Origin: Macrotis lagotis
Taxonomy: Eukaryota > Chordata > Mammalia > Peramelemorphia > Peramelidae
Reading direction: 5' to 3'
DNA: 64,000 bases
Assembly: GCF_037893015.1 (NCBI RefSeq)
Contig: NC_133665.1
Span: 101,771,937-101,835,936 of the forward strand
This document shows positions 46,056 to 56,789 of this stretch, piece by piece. A program made the position numbers and the translations under genes. Position 1 is the stretch's first letter. Each line of letters opens with the position of its first letter. The notes under the pieces are model-generated. The model ran no database searches. It saw only the letters and a list, made by a program, of their open reading frames with translations, and was not told the origin of the DNA.

Positions 46056-47222
46056 TTATACAGTTCTTTAAGAACTTCATAAATAGCTTATTTTATCCTT
46101 ACAACAGCCCTAGGATATAGGTGCTATTATCCCAGATCCCTATGAGAAAAGTGAGACAAACAGAGGTTAAGTGACTTGCCCAGAGTCGCACAGCTAATAC
46201 TAGGCTGAATTTTAACTTGCTATCACAGTCTCTTATCTTCTGTTCCAGTTACTGCCTCTACAAATCATCATCTCATCCTTGCAGTTGGATCTCTATTCCT
46301 CTCATATTTTTTTTTTCCTTTCTCTCTTCTGTTCCCACTTCCTTTATTCCCCTTACTTTTTTCCACTCCCATGAATGGTTGGTTTTTGACAGACCAGAAT
46401 TTTAATGATATTGAAATCCCAAAGAAGAAAATTCCTCCATGGGCACCTGTTGTTTAATTTATTAACTTAAAGAACTGAGTTCTCTGGGAACCCAAGGGGT
46501 TAAATGACTTGTCCAGAATCACATAGCCAGCAATGTGTCAAAAGCAAGACTTGAACCTCCCCCACTCTGAGGCTGGTTCTCTAGCCACTACCTCTCACGG
46601 CCTCTCCACCTTTGTCTTAGACTTCAATAATGAGCTGTCCTTCCCTTTCTCTGTCCTATCCTAATTGTACATTCAGGATCCAGAATAGAGTTTAAAACTA
46701 AAATGTGCCTATCTAGTCCTACTCCATCATTTTATAGAAAAGGAAACTACGGCATTGAGGTCAGATAAATGATTAGTCATTAGAACTCAGATTCAGCTCC
46801 AAATCTTCTGTTTCCAACCATTAGAAAGGGTCTGAGTTGGGAGTAAATCAAAGAAGGTTTCCTAGGGAAAAATGTTTATAAGCAGAGTCAGGAAAATGGA
46901 TTCATCTGGCAGGTACGTGAGAAGTTCCTTCCTGATTTAAGAGAGTGAACCAAGCAAAGACTGGAAATGGAAAGGATCAAGGCAAGAATGAGACTACAAA
47001 CTAGGCAAAGGACTTAAAAAATAATTCATTCCTTTACCATTGGGATAACCATAGTCTAAACCAAGTGTGAAAATTTCTTATCCCTTCCCCTTTCATGATC
47101 ATATTTGGTATTCATGAATGAGCCCCTGGGAGGGGTGTTTGTTTTTAGTAGATACCAGGCACCACCAACTTGACATTTCCTACTTTTCAGAAATGAAGTA
47201 AGAGAGCTTATCTGGCAATATG

Positions 47223-47300
47223 GTGTTACTTTACTTTTACAGATTTATTTTATCCTGTTCTTCTCAACCCATTCTTTGGTCCAGTTAAACCAATCTACTC
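47223..47300. repeat. 78-nt direct repeat, copy 1
   Basis: Aligns without gaps to 49817-49894 with 71 of 78 identical; all seven differences are transitions. Flanks differ, so this is a dispersed repeat of unknown family or a local duplication. Confidence 0.85.
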
Positions 47301-47399
47301 ATACTGACCAGCGGGGAGGTTAGGCAATCATTTTCCCTTGGAACTAGCATTTTCCTTCACAGGCTCAGTTGTGCCTGAGAATGAGGATTCAGAGGAGAT

Positions 47400-47760
47400 T
47401 ACCTTCATAGGGCCTCTCAGATGACCTGTGAATGAGTACTAGAATTGTAAAATCTGGGATCTGGGCAGGAAAGGCCCTCCAAGGACAGCTAGGACAGCCA
47501 TTACCCAGAACAGCAATTTCCGCTACAATAGCCCTGATAATTGATCATCCAGCCTCTTCCTGAAAACCTCTAGTGACAGGGATTCACCAAAGCCAAGGAA
47601 GTCTCCCTCTATTTTTGAGAAGTCTGAACTGCAATTTTTGTGTGTATGTGTGTTTGTGTTTGTGTGTTTGTGTGTGTGTATGTGTGTTCCCTTTAAGCTG
47701 AATACAAATCTGTCTTCCTCTAACTTAATAGTCCTAGGGTTTATATCTGTAAAAAAAAAA
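47400..47760 (+). mobile_element. CR1/L3-type LINE fragment with (TG)n
   Basis: Reads 'cagcctcttcctgaaaacct' and 'gggattcaccaaagccaagg', then a (TG)n insertion at 47638-47688, then 'ctgaatacaaatctgtcttc'. A (CCA)n run lies at 47791-47818. Confidence 0.65.
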
Positions 47761-47927
47761 AACAACCTTAGAAATCATCTAATCCAATTCACCACCACCA
47801 TCACCACCACCACCACCATTTTACAGATGGGGAAACCAAGGCCCAAAGGAGTAATGTGATTCACCCATTAGTCAAAGAGGTAGTATATCATAGAAGTACA
47901 TGTACACAGGTTCTCCAGTTCCCAACT

Positions 47928-48014
47928 CTTCCTCCTCCTCCTCCTCCTCCTCCTCCTCTTCTTCTTCCTCTTCTTCTTCATCATCTTCTTCTCTTCTTTC
48001 TTCTTTTCTTCATC
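47928..48014. repeat. (CCT)n/(CTT)n trinucleotide repeat
   Basis: Nine or more CTC units followed by CTT/TCA units. The polyserine and polyproline frames are artefacts. Confidence 0.95.
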
Positions 48015-48190
48015 TTATGGCTCCTAGCTTTGTCCTGAGTCCAAACAATACAAGTCTGACTCTTCTACCATGTAAGAGTACTTGAGATACTGAAAGACCA
48101 CTAGCATACTCCCCCTAACTCTGCTCTTTTCCATGCTAAATATCCCCAGTTCCTTCAACCAATTTTGTTTGTCAGCAGTTGTGGAACTGA

Positions 48191-48259
48191 ATGGTTATGT
48201 TCACCTGGTAGATGGTTAAATTTATAGCATTTAGCCATCTATCAGATGAACATAACCAT
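48191..48259 (+). ncRNA. 69-nt near-perfect hairpin (candidate pre-miRNA or MITE remnant)
   Basis: Left arm 48191-48221 and right arm 48229-48259 (31 nt each) are reverse complements at 28 of 31 positions, with a 7-nt loop (ttatagc). Read as + strand RNA, two of the three mismatches become G-U wobbles, leaving one C-A mismatch. Size and pairing resemble a microRNA precursor within the sense strand of intron 1, next to a decayed CR1/L3 piece (48060-48180). It does not match a miRNA I can name; a tiny palindromic transposon remnant is the main alternative. Confidence 0.4.
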
Positions 48260-49326
48260 CCTTTCTCCACCTCCAAGATCTTGAACAATTTCCCTTCCTA
48301 ACCCCAATCTTCCATTCTTTCCATCCCCCTCACTACTGTCTTTATTTCTCAGTCCTCCTTGTGACTTTTGGTTTCTCATTCTCCCTTGTTCTCTTAAACT
48401 AGCAGCCGTCTGAATTCGCTTCACTTTTTGTCCACTTTTAATGCTATGACCAATCTTTGTAGATATTCTCTCTGTTACTCTTAAATCTCTTGACCCCTTT
48501 GCCTGTTGATTCCATCTGTCTAAAACTTCAGTCTTCTATACCTCCAACCATCCTCAAGGTTACAGATATTAAACTAGAAATAATTCCTGGAGTTTATAAT
48601 CCAAGGGGAAGGTGAGGTTAAGATAACTATGAAGATATAGCAAAGAATTGCCCCTATCGACACCCCCACTGTACAGATAACTTATACAACCTGTAATATG
48701 CTAAATGTGTAGGAAATGTTCAAAAAGTGAAATGAGACATAAATAAGATAATGGAGAGGATGGAGAGAATCAAGGAAAGTTTCAAGAAGAAGTTGGCATC
48801 TGAATTGGGCCTTGAAGTAAGGGAAGAATGTCATCAATTAAAGACATGGAACTTGATTCCAAGGCTAGGAAAACAATCTGCTTGAGTATACTCAGACAGG
48901 CAGGACAAAAATCAATGAATGCCAAATTTTGTAGTTTATCAATAATATTGAATTGAGGAAAGGAAGCAAATAATATGAGATTGTTGGGAGAGATTGATGT
49001 GTCAGATCTATGAAGAACCTAGATTAAACATCTGAGGAATTTGTACCTTATCTTATAATTCCCCCTCCAATTTCAGCATTTCTCCTAGATCATGTGTCCT
49101 TTCTTGTGTTTCTCTACATTGCCCTTTCTCATACATGTTTTAGTTCTGTGTCCTCAAGACTGCTTGGTGAGAGTTCAAATCCAATTGTTCAATTTTCAAT
49201 CTGAACATTTAACCCTCAAAAACTGACAAACTTCAAATTGGGGCTTGCTTTGTATGTTTTGTTAGTTATCTGATTTAATAAAGTAATGAGGAAAAGTTAA
49301 TGCAGGTGAAACTTAAAGTGTGTTGA

Positions 49327-49328
<2 letters not shown>
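48260..49328. other. Intron 1 stretch, unassigned
   Basis: Pyrimidine-rich then AT-balanced sequence with faint L2-like and mid-repetitive phrases ('gaagttggcatctgaattgg'). No coding signal. Confidence 0.4.

Positions 49329-49358
<30 letters not shown>
49329..49358. repeat. (CA)n microsatellite
   Basis: About 15 AC units. Confidence 0.97.
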
Positions 49359-49360
<2 letters not shown>

Positions 49361-49816
49361 AACTCCATTTAACCAATGGCTCCCGACAGAGAATGCTCCT
49401 CCTTCATCAAACTCCCTCTTACATGAGCAACTATTCATTATTTCTATCTGTTGCGCCAACATTCACTCATCTCCTATGTTTGAAACTTTAATGTTACCTT
49501 GGACTCTTCCTATTTCTTCTCTACTTCTATTCAATCAATCATTAAGACCTATTGATTCCATCTCTGAAATATTTCCCACATTTCTCTTCTCTCTTCACAC
49601 TGTTACCACCCTGGTACAGGCTTTCCTCACTACCCATCTAGATGATTCAAACCATCCCAACAGGTCTTTATACTTTTATTCTCCCTTTATATGCATCTTT
49701 CATATGCTACTGGAGAAGCTTTCTTGTGTCAAATCTAGTCATGTGATTTCTCTGATCTCCAGGGGATCCCCAATTACCTCCTGAGTAAAAGTGATGCTCA
49801 TTTATTCAGCAATCTA

Positions 49817-49894
49817 GTGTTACTTTACTTTTACAGATTTATTTTGTCCTGTTCCTCTCAGTCCATTCTTTGGTCCAATCAAACCAATCTATTC
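49817..49894. repeat. 78-nt direct repeat, copy 2
   Basis: Partner of 47223-47300 with seven transitions. An L2-like fragment precedes it (49480-49780). Confidence 0.85.
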
Positions 49895-49986
49895 CTAAGT
49901 GTTTGAATATATCACAATCTTGCATTCTCTCTCTGTGTCTCTATCCATCTCTGTAATTCTTCTGCCTCTGTCTGTCTCTGTCACTA

Positions 49987-49989
<3 letters not shown>

Positions 49990-50039
<50 letters not shown>
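49990..50039. repeat. (TC)n microsatellite
   Basis: About 25 TC units preceded by imperfect TCTG units. Confidence 0.97.
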
Positions 50040-50043
<4 letters not shown>

Positions 50044-50129
50044 GCCCCTCCCAATTCTGTACCTTTGTTTACATTCATATTATTTCCAGTGGCATTGGTT
50101 TCCAGGATGTTCTGTGAATGAGATGCTCA

Positions 50130-50905
50130 ATCGCTCCTCTCTGGACATTCTTTCTGACTGCCCCCCATGCTTGGAACATTCTCCCTCCTCTTCAACAACT
50201 GACCCTGACTTCCTTTAAGTTCTATCTGAAATCCCACCTTCCCCAACCCTGTTTGACTGCAATGCCTTCTTCTGTTAATTATTTTCTATTTATCTTGCAC
50301 TTGCATCCTTGCTTTATACATTTTTGTCTGCATGTTGTCTCAGGCCCCTACTAGATTGTAAGCTCCTTGAGGACAGGGACGGTCTTTTGATTCTTTTTTG
50401 TATTCTTTGCCTGACACATAGAAGGTAGTTAATAAATGTTTATTGAATTGAATCCCATCTCCCTGAAATGTCTTTCTTCCCCTTTGTTTCCATATAAATT
50501 CCTATGTCACTAGCTCATATTTTATCTCCTTTCAGAAAGCCTCCTTTTCTCTGTTGATAACAGCCTTTTCTTTCAGGATCTCACATTGTATTTTGTTTAC
50601 TTTTCTCTAAGGCAAACTTTTGTATTCTTTTGTATTATTTGGCATTATGGTTATCTGTATGTGGGTGATATCATCCTACTGGCTCAAAGCTCCCCAAGGG
50701 CAAGAATTGTGGCTTATCTCTTCTTATTATGTCCCACAACTTCAGATAGGGCTTTCCACACAGTAAGCATTCAGTAAATGTTTATTGAGTTGAACTCCAC
50801 CACCAGAGTAGAAACCAAGTCTTATTTATATTAGTATCTCCCCCAATGCCAAATGCAATGTTGTATGGTATACAGTAGGCACCTAATAATTATGTATTGA
50901 AATAC
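50130..50905 (+). mobile_element. Three L2 LINE 3' ends in a row
   Basis: Consecutive + strand L2 termini: 50130-50455 ('ctagattgtaagctccttga', 'aataaatgtttattgaattg'), 50500-50795 ('cattcagtaaatgtttattg'), and 50800-50905 ('gtaggcacctaataattatg'). They run almost up to the exon 2 acceptor. Confidence 0.8.
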
Positions 50906-50919
50906 CTTGACTTAGATTT

Positions 50920-50998
50920 GAAATGAAATGAAATGAATTGAATTGAATTGCATTCCTAACCAAGGGTCTTCTTGTCTCTCCCCACTCCTACCTCCTAG
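50920..50998 (+). promoter_or_regulatory. WNT3A: WNT3A exon 2 acceptor region
   Basis: A (GAAAT)n(GAATT)n pentanucleotide run (50920-50950) is followed by the branch-point match CTAAC (50956-50960, A at 50959, about 39 nt before the splice site), a pyrimidine tract and the CCTCCTAG acceptor ending at 50998. Confidence 0.75.
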
Positions 50999-51240
50999 GT
51001 CCTTGGCTGTGGGGCATCAGTACTCTTCCTTGGGCACTCAGCCCATCCTGTGTGGGAGCATCCCCGGCCTGGTGCCCAAACAGCTGCGCTTCTGTCGGAA
51101 TTACGTGGATATCATGCCCAGTGTGGCTGAAGGGGTGAAGATTGGCATCCAGGAGTGCCAGCACCAGTTCCGAGGTCGACGATGGAACTGTACCACTGTC
51201 AACAATAGTCTCGCTATCTTCGGCCCGGTACTGTACAAAG
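50999..51240 (+). CDS. WNT3A: WNT3A exon 2
   Basis: Second coding exon, 242 nt, encoding the end of Trp24 to Lys104 plus one base of codon 105. It carries the start of the Wnt domain: YSSLGTQPILCGSIPGLVPK, then CRNYVDIMPSVAEG, then the hallmark QECQHQFRGRRWNCTT. Cys77 and Cys88 (a known disulfide) and Asn87 of the NCT glycosylation sequon are present. The acceptor is a pyrimidine-rich tract ending CCTCCTAG at 50998, with a CTAAC branch-point match at 50956-50960. The exon closes at AAAG before GTACTG, a weak donor. Compared with human WNT3A from memory, differences include P30H, S37T, A43G, E61D, I70V, H92N, D93N and D103Y; the last three are discussed in the findings. WNT3 is the alternative, but the SLAVG start and the exon 1 leader favour WNT3A. 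Confidence 0.95.
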
Positions 51241-51569
51241 GTACTGGCTCGGGGTGTGGGTTTTGTGAAAGGCAGGTACCCCCCAGAAGAGTTGTGGGGT
51301 TTGGGACATATCCTGAGTCATTAGAGGCTTTCACACTAAGTCCCTATGTGACTTTGGAAAGTCCTTTGCCCTCTCTTGGTCTTGATTTCTTTATCTTTAA
51401 AATGGGAAGGTTGTACTGGATAATTTTCATTTCACTATGGAGAACTCTAGAATAGGAAAGCAGACAACTTTTCCTCCCCCTGTCTTGGGGTGGATAATGG
51501 GATAATGGAAGGGGAGACCTTCCAAGTGCCTTCCAGGAGGAGGCATCCCAGATAATTAATCCCTCAGCT

Positions 51570-52040
51570 AATCACTAAATGATCCACTATTTGTGTGCTT
51601 GTTAAACCCTCCTATTAGAGTATAAGCATGTTGGGAGCAAATCGCTGTATCTTTAGAGACCCAGTGCCAACCTCAGAGCCTGACAACATATGTTTGTTGA
51701 ATTGAGATGACTACTAGGCACTCTAGGGTAAACAGAAGTATAGAATGATCCCTATTCTCAAGGGGTTCACAATCAATTTGATGAAAACTGGACTCAAACA
51801 CATTAAAAGAAAATAAAATCAATTTATTCACTTCCATCTCCATCTATATGCACATATTATCCTCCAGTTTTCCTCTTTACCTTCGAATCCCAAGGAAGTC
51901 TTCCTCCTCCAGGAAGTCTTTCCTGACTTGTTCAATCAAAAGAGATCTTCTCTTCCTCAGTCCTTGTTTGACCTTGCCTATATCCTTTTTTCATCCAAAC
52001 TGCATTTTTTTGTGTGTTTATGTGGAATCCCCCTAGAAAA
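51570..52040 (+). mobile_element. L2 LINE fragments
   Basis: 51575-51710 reads 'ctattagagtataagcatgt' and 'catatgtttgttgaattgag'; 51855-52040 reads 'ccaggaagtctttcctgact'. Both are L2 3' pieces. Confidence 0.65.
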
Positions 52041-52256
52041 TTCTGAGCAACTTTAAAGTAGAGTCTGAATTCCAGTTGTACTCTAACTGTGGCCATGAGC
52101 GAGTCTCTTGACCACTCTAAGTCTCTGTCTCCTCATCTTTAAAGTGTAACAGGTCTCTGAACTTAATGCTCCTAACCTACTCCACTGGGTCTGAACCCAA
52201 AAACTCAGCTATCCCTCTCTTCGAGGTCCTAGAGATAATCTTAAGAGACTATGGTG

Positions 52257-52405
52257 TGGGGGCAGCTGAGTTTCTCAATGAATAGTGCACTGGTCCTGGA
52301 GTCAAGAGAATCTGAGTTCAAATATGACTTCAGACACTTAATAATTACCTAATTGTGTGACCTTAGGCAAGTCACTTAACCCTATTGCCTTTTAAACCCC
52401 AAAAC
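52257..52405 (+). mobile_element. tRNA-derived SINE, diverged
   Basis: Head 'ggggcagctgagtttctcaa' is altered; body 'cagacacttaataattacct' and 'aggcaagtcacttaacccta' are clear. Confidence 0.8.
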
Positions 52406-53071
52406 AAAACAGGGCAAAGAGGTTATAATGTCTCCTCTACTGGCTCAAACTCCCATTCTGTTTCATTCCTCCCAATATCATTCAGTGGTGATTGTTGCCC
52501 CAATATCATTAAACTCTTGCTTTATTATCAACAAGCAATTAATATCAACTACTTTTTAAAAGGAATATTTACTAGAAATATATATAGTAAGAACCAAAAT
52601 TCAAAACTATCTCCATTGAACTAGGGCACACTTTCCCCTTTAGTCCTTAAAGAGAGTGGATTCAGACTTAAGTATCTTACCAAGAACCTTACCAAGTTCA
52701 CTTCCCAGTTATGACAGAGCCATTGGACAAGTTACTCCCTTCCTATAAGACATGTCATCTTGACTTCCACTTTGATCTACCCCACCCTACAGATCACTCC
52801 CTAAGATTTACCTCCTCACCAAAGCTTAGATGTAAGTAGACTTTTATATGGACTACAATTCCAGAAATTTTGATGGCTCTTTTGACCTTTCAAAGCTCCC
52901 AAGGTTATCTCCAATTTTCATTTGTCCAAGGGAAAAAAACAACCAACACAAAGAGGCAAAGAGTCAGACATTGGGTATTCACAAGCCACATAGTACAGGT
53001 GCAAAGAGAAGAATCCAATGTCTGCTTCCAAACCCAAGGACCAATTACATGTCTTCCCTTAATATTGTTCT

Positions 53072-53285
53072 TCCATAGTGTCCAAATCTTGTGATTCCAT
53101 TTGGGATTTTCTTAGCAAAAGATAAATTTCCTTCTCCAGATCATTTTACAGGTAAATAAACTAAGGCAAAAGGTTTAAGTAATTTGCTCAGGATCACATA
53201 GCTAGTAAGTATCTTATGACTAGATTTGAACTCAGGTTTTATCTGACTCCAGGCCAAGTACTCTATCCATTGTGCCATCTTAATA
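53072..53285 (-). mobile_element. Marsupial SINE, reversed
   Basis: The + strand reads 'ttccatttgggattttctta', 'gatcacatagctagtaagta' and 'ctctatccattgtgccatct'. Confidence 0.85.
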
Positions 53286-54469
53286 ACTACATGGAAAAAG
53301 AATAAATTTCTCCCTAGGAACCTCTTGAATGTTCACTGTTCCAATTCTGCAGCCAACAAGACTGTTTATCATTCAGTAAGCAAACAGGAAATAGTTACAG
53401 AATAACCCACTCATGCGCTGATATGAAGGGCAAGACCTCTATTATGCATACCCCCCAGAAACAGGTTCACCAAACATCAACATGGATTGGTATCAAGTGT
53501 AGAAGATTATAAACACTTAAAGGATCAAACTTCTACTGGGAAGTCATCCATTCCATTACAGTCCTGCTAGGAAAAAAAGAAGCAGGTCTGATTAGGTCAT
53601 TTCTGAGGCCTTTTTTCAACTTTGACATTTTATGTTCTATATGTGGATATTCTTGACACAAGTGCCAATCCAGATCATGTATTACTTTTCATTTGGGTAG
53701 TTATTAATCATGTCATTCCATCAATCTTCCATATGGGGCAAAATGCTCCATATGTTGAGCTGTTCATCTTTTATCTTTTGCTCCCATTCCTTGACTAGCC
53801 TACTTCCTTTTTGAATCATACATGTCTTGGGTGCCATGTTTTATGATGCATTACTTGTAAGTCTTCATCAATAATATTTTGCAACTGTCACGTACCTATC
53901 ATGTATCTTTCCATTGCAATTTAAGCCATTTTCATTTTAATTCTTCTGAGAGGGCGACTTGCAACTATATGTTACTAGGGGACTATTGATACTAAAAATA
54001 TGGAATGGATACTAAAAGATATGGAATTGGGAAGGCAAAGAGTAACAAATGAGAAAAAGTACTGCATAATTTTCCAAGTAATAGTCTAGTTCTCTCTTTT
54101 TTCCCTTTTTTATTTCTAAGGCCATCTCAGTATCTATCTACAGTTCTTGTCTAAAGATACATGTGTTGATGAAAGCCCTTCAGGGTCTGGTTCCAAATGA
54201 CCTTTCCAGAATCACTGCACAGAATTTTTTTCTTTTTTCTGAATTTAATAAACATGAAATAAAATAAGCATTTCCATATAGATTGTAGTACAAAGAAAAG
54301 GAATTATACATGAAACATCTCTTTTAAAGTTTGTAGTAAATTTAACATAAAACTAAAAGATGTCCTGCTCCTCAGCAGTTTTTCTTATCTCTTCTATTCT
54401 CTTCCTGTTAAGGGGGAGATCCTAATCCTTATACACATACACATATTATGGTGGGGAAGAAAGAAAAAA
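53286..54469. other. Intron 2 stretch, unassigned
   Basis: AT-rich sequence with no confident family and no coding signal. Confidence 0.4.
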
Positions 54470-54900
54470 AAATTGTATTAACTTTGTATAGACAAGCAAA
54501 CTAAACTCACACATGACCATGTCCAAAAATGAGTCTTCATTTTGAGCCCATTTGCTCTCAGCTTCATCACTGGTACTTTGGAATACTGATTGGTCATTGC
54601 ATTGATCAGAGTTCTTAAATCTTTTCTAGCTTGTTTTTTTTTTTCCATTGTTGTTATTCTTGTATGAAGTGCCTTTCTGGTTCTGTTCACTTGCTCTGCA
54701 TCAGCTGCTGAAACCATTCTTTTCATCATTTCTTATGGTACAATAATACTCTATTGCCTTCCTTGATTTATTTGTTCAGTTATTTCCCCAAATGATGGGC
54801 ACCCTTTAGTTTCCAAATGTTTTCCATTATAAGAGAGTTGCCATAAATATTTTTGTACACATGGGTTCTTTTCCTATTTCTTGGAGTTTTTTGAAGTATT
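54470..54900 (-). mobile_element. L1 3' end, reversed
   Basis: The complement strand reads 'aaatatttatggcaactctc', 'taagaaatgatgaaaagaat' and 'gtgaacagaaccagaaaggc', the end of L1 ORF2/3'UTR as in the + copy at 3800-4050. Confidence 0.75.
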
Positions 54901-55029
54901 GCATCACTTTTTTCCAAGTAATCTACATTCCAGCTAAAATTACCTACCCACTATTCCCACACACACACACACACATAATACTTCATTTCCTGTTCCCATA
55001 CCTTTACACAATCATATCTGGAATTCCCT

Positions 55030-55305
55030 TCCTTTTTTCCTCCACCTTATAGATATCTGGCTTCCTTCAAGGCTCAACTGAAGTGTCATCTTATACAGAC
55101 AAGACATAATTCCTTTGCAAGTATCCCCCCGCCCCCACCAAATTACTTTCTATTTACTTTTCAGGGTACATATTTTTCTCTCCTCCTCTCAGGAGAATTT
55201 AAGCTTCTTGAGGGTAGGACCCTTTAATTTTTGTCTTTGCATTCCTGATTCTCTAATATAGTAGGAAGTTATTTAAGGCATTCTGATTGAATGAATAGAC
55301 TAACC
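55030..55305 (+). mobile_element. L2 LINE 3' end
   Basis: Reads 'tggcttccttcaaggctcaa', 'gaatttaagcttcttgaggg' and ends near 'tctgattgaatgaatag'. Confidence 0.75.
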
Positions 55306-55410
55306 TGATGAGCTTCCCATGCCCTTATTTATCATAATCTGAGCAATATGACTTCATTATTCATTTTGTTTTAGATATTGCATGTTATACTGATCTTTTG
55401 GGGGGCATGG

Positions 55411-55735
55411 AGGGCAGCTGGGTGGCTAAGTAGACAGAGCACTGACCTTAGAGTCAGGAGGACAGGAGTTCGAATGTGACCTCAGACACTCACTAACTGT
55501 GTGACCCTGGGCAAGTCACTTAACCCTGATTGTCTTGCATCCAAAGCCATCTTCTGTCGTTCTGATTTATATCTGGTCACTGGATCCAAATGGCCCTGGA
55601 GGGGAAAGTGAGGCTGGTGACTTAGCACAGCACACCCTCAATCAAATCCAATTCACATGCTTGTCATGGTATCACCTCACCCATGATTATCATGACCTTC
55701 TTTGAGAATGAAAGACAAACATTACTTTTATTGTT
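55411..55735 (+). mobile_element. Marsupial long SINE ('gaggctggtgact' type)
   Basis: tRNA-like head 'gggcagctgggtggctaagt', body 'accctgggcaagtcacttaa', then a long 3' part 'ggggaaagtgaggctggtga', 'atccaattcacatgcttgtc', 'tttgagaatgaaagacaaac'. The reversed fragment at 29578 is from the same family. Confidence 0.85.
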
Positions 55736-55857
55736 GAGGGCATGGAGGTCATAGAAAGGAACCTCCTGTTTTACTCCAGGGCTAAATGCAATCAGCACAC
55801 TTTTTTAACTGTAAGTAGTGTATCTGAAGAGCCTCAACATCAACAGCAATCCAGATG

Positions 55858-56105
55858 ATGTAATGGATAATGTTGGACTTTGGATTCAGGAAACCCACAG
55901 TTCAAATTCTCCCTCACACATTTAGTATCTCTGTGATCTTGACCAGGCCACTTAACTTTTCTCAGACTCAGTTCCTTTATCTGTAAAATGGGAATAATGG
56001 CACCTAATTTACTAAATTGTTTTGAGGAGCAAATGAAATATGTGGGAAGTGTTTTGCAATCCTTAAGTTCTATATAAATGTTAGCTACTATTATATTGCC
56101 ATCAT
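55858..56105 (+). mobile_element. MIR, near full length
   Basis: Reads 'gttggactttggattcagga', 'cctttatctgtaaaatggga', 'gttttgcaatccttaagttc' and ends at 'tgttagctactattat', adjoining an (ATT)n run. Confidence 0.8.
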
Positions 56106-56119
56106 TGTTGTCATAATTA

Positions 56120-56129
56120 CTATTATTAC

Positions 56130-56169
<40 letters not shown>
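56120..56169. repeat. (ATT)n microsatellite
   Basis: About 16 ATT units at the end of the MIR. Confidence 0.97.
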
Positions 56170-56170
<1 letters not shown>

Positions 56171-56789
56171 CATTTAGACAGCTTCCATGATGTATCCTTG
56201 TTTTATGATTCACTTGACTATTGATAATCAGAGGATCATTAATCAAATTACCTATGTGTTTTCATCTATCTAGGAATTTTCCATAATTCTAGCAAATGCA
56301 TAAAGGAAAGAAACTTTGTGGAAAGAGTTTTGATGGTTGCATTTTGATTTACTGAGTCAAATGTTGTGGGGGAGGGAGAGGACATAAGAAACCCCTCTCA
56401 GTCAGTCTTGTGACTATGAAGAAATAGTCTTCTGTAGAGAACTATCAGTAAAAATTTGCCTGTTCTCTTGTCATACTTTCATCTAGATGTCCTTGATACA
56501 TGCATAGATCATTCTCATAATGATTTTATTGAGATGAGGAAGTAGGCATAGGAGACAGGCCTTACTGCTCTTTTTTTTTTTGGTAGAAATACCATCCACA
56601 ATCCTTTCCATGCTCAGTTGAAATAATGTGCTTTGTAAGCAATCAAGCACTCTATAAATGTCAGTTATTATTATTCAGAATCAACAACCTAAGCAGGGCA
56701 GGCTGGAGATACTTTAATTGTATATAGCATCTTCTCATCTTTATCCTTTCCTTTAATTTGTTGTTACTTTAATTAGTTAGTTTATATTT

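Larger units (their letters stand above)
17402..50998 (+). other. WNT3A: WNT3A intron 1 (33.6 kb)
   Basis: Bounded by a GTGAGT donor at 17402 and an AG acceptor ending at 50998, joining the two halves of the Trp24 codon. The first 3.5 kb are CpG island; the rest is AT-richer and filled with MIR, L2, CR1/L3 and tRNA-SINE remains, listed separately. I see no other coding exon inside. A few segments lack repeat character and hold more CpG than their surroundings (35889-36025, 43990-44280) and are the best candidates for regulatory function. Confidence 0.9.

Noticed and set aside
50943..51455. 170-codon continuous frame through exon 2
   Set aside because: Only 50999-51240 is Wnt coding; the ends are intron read-through.
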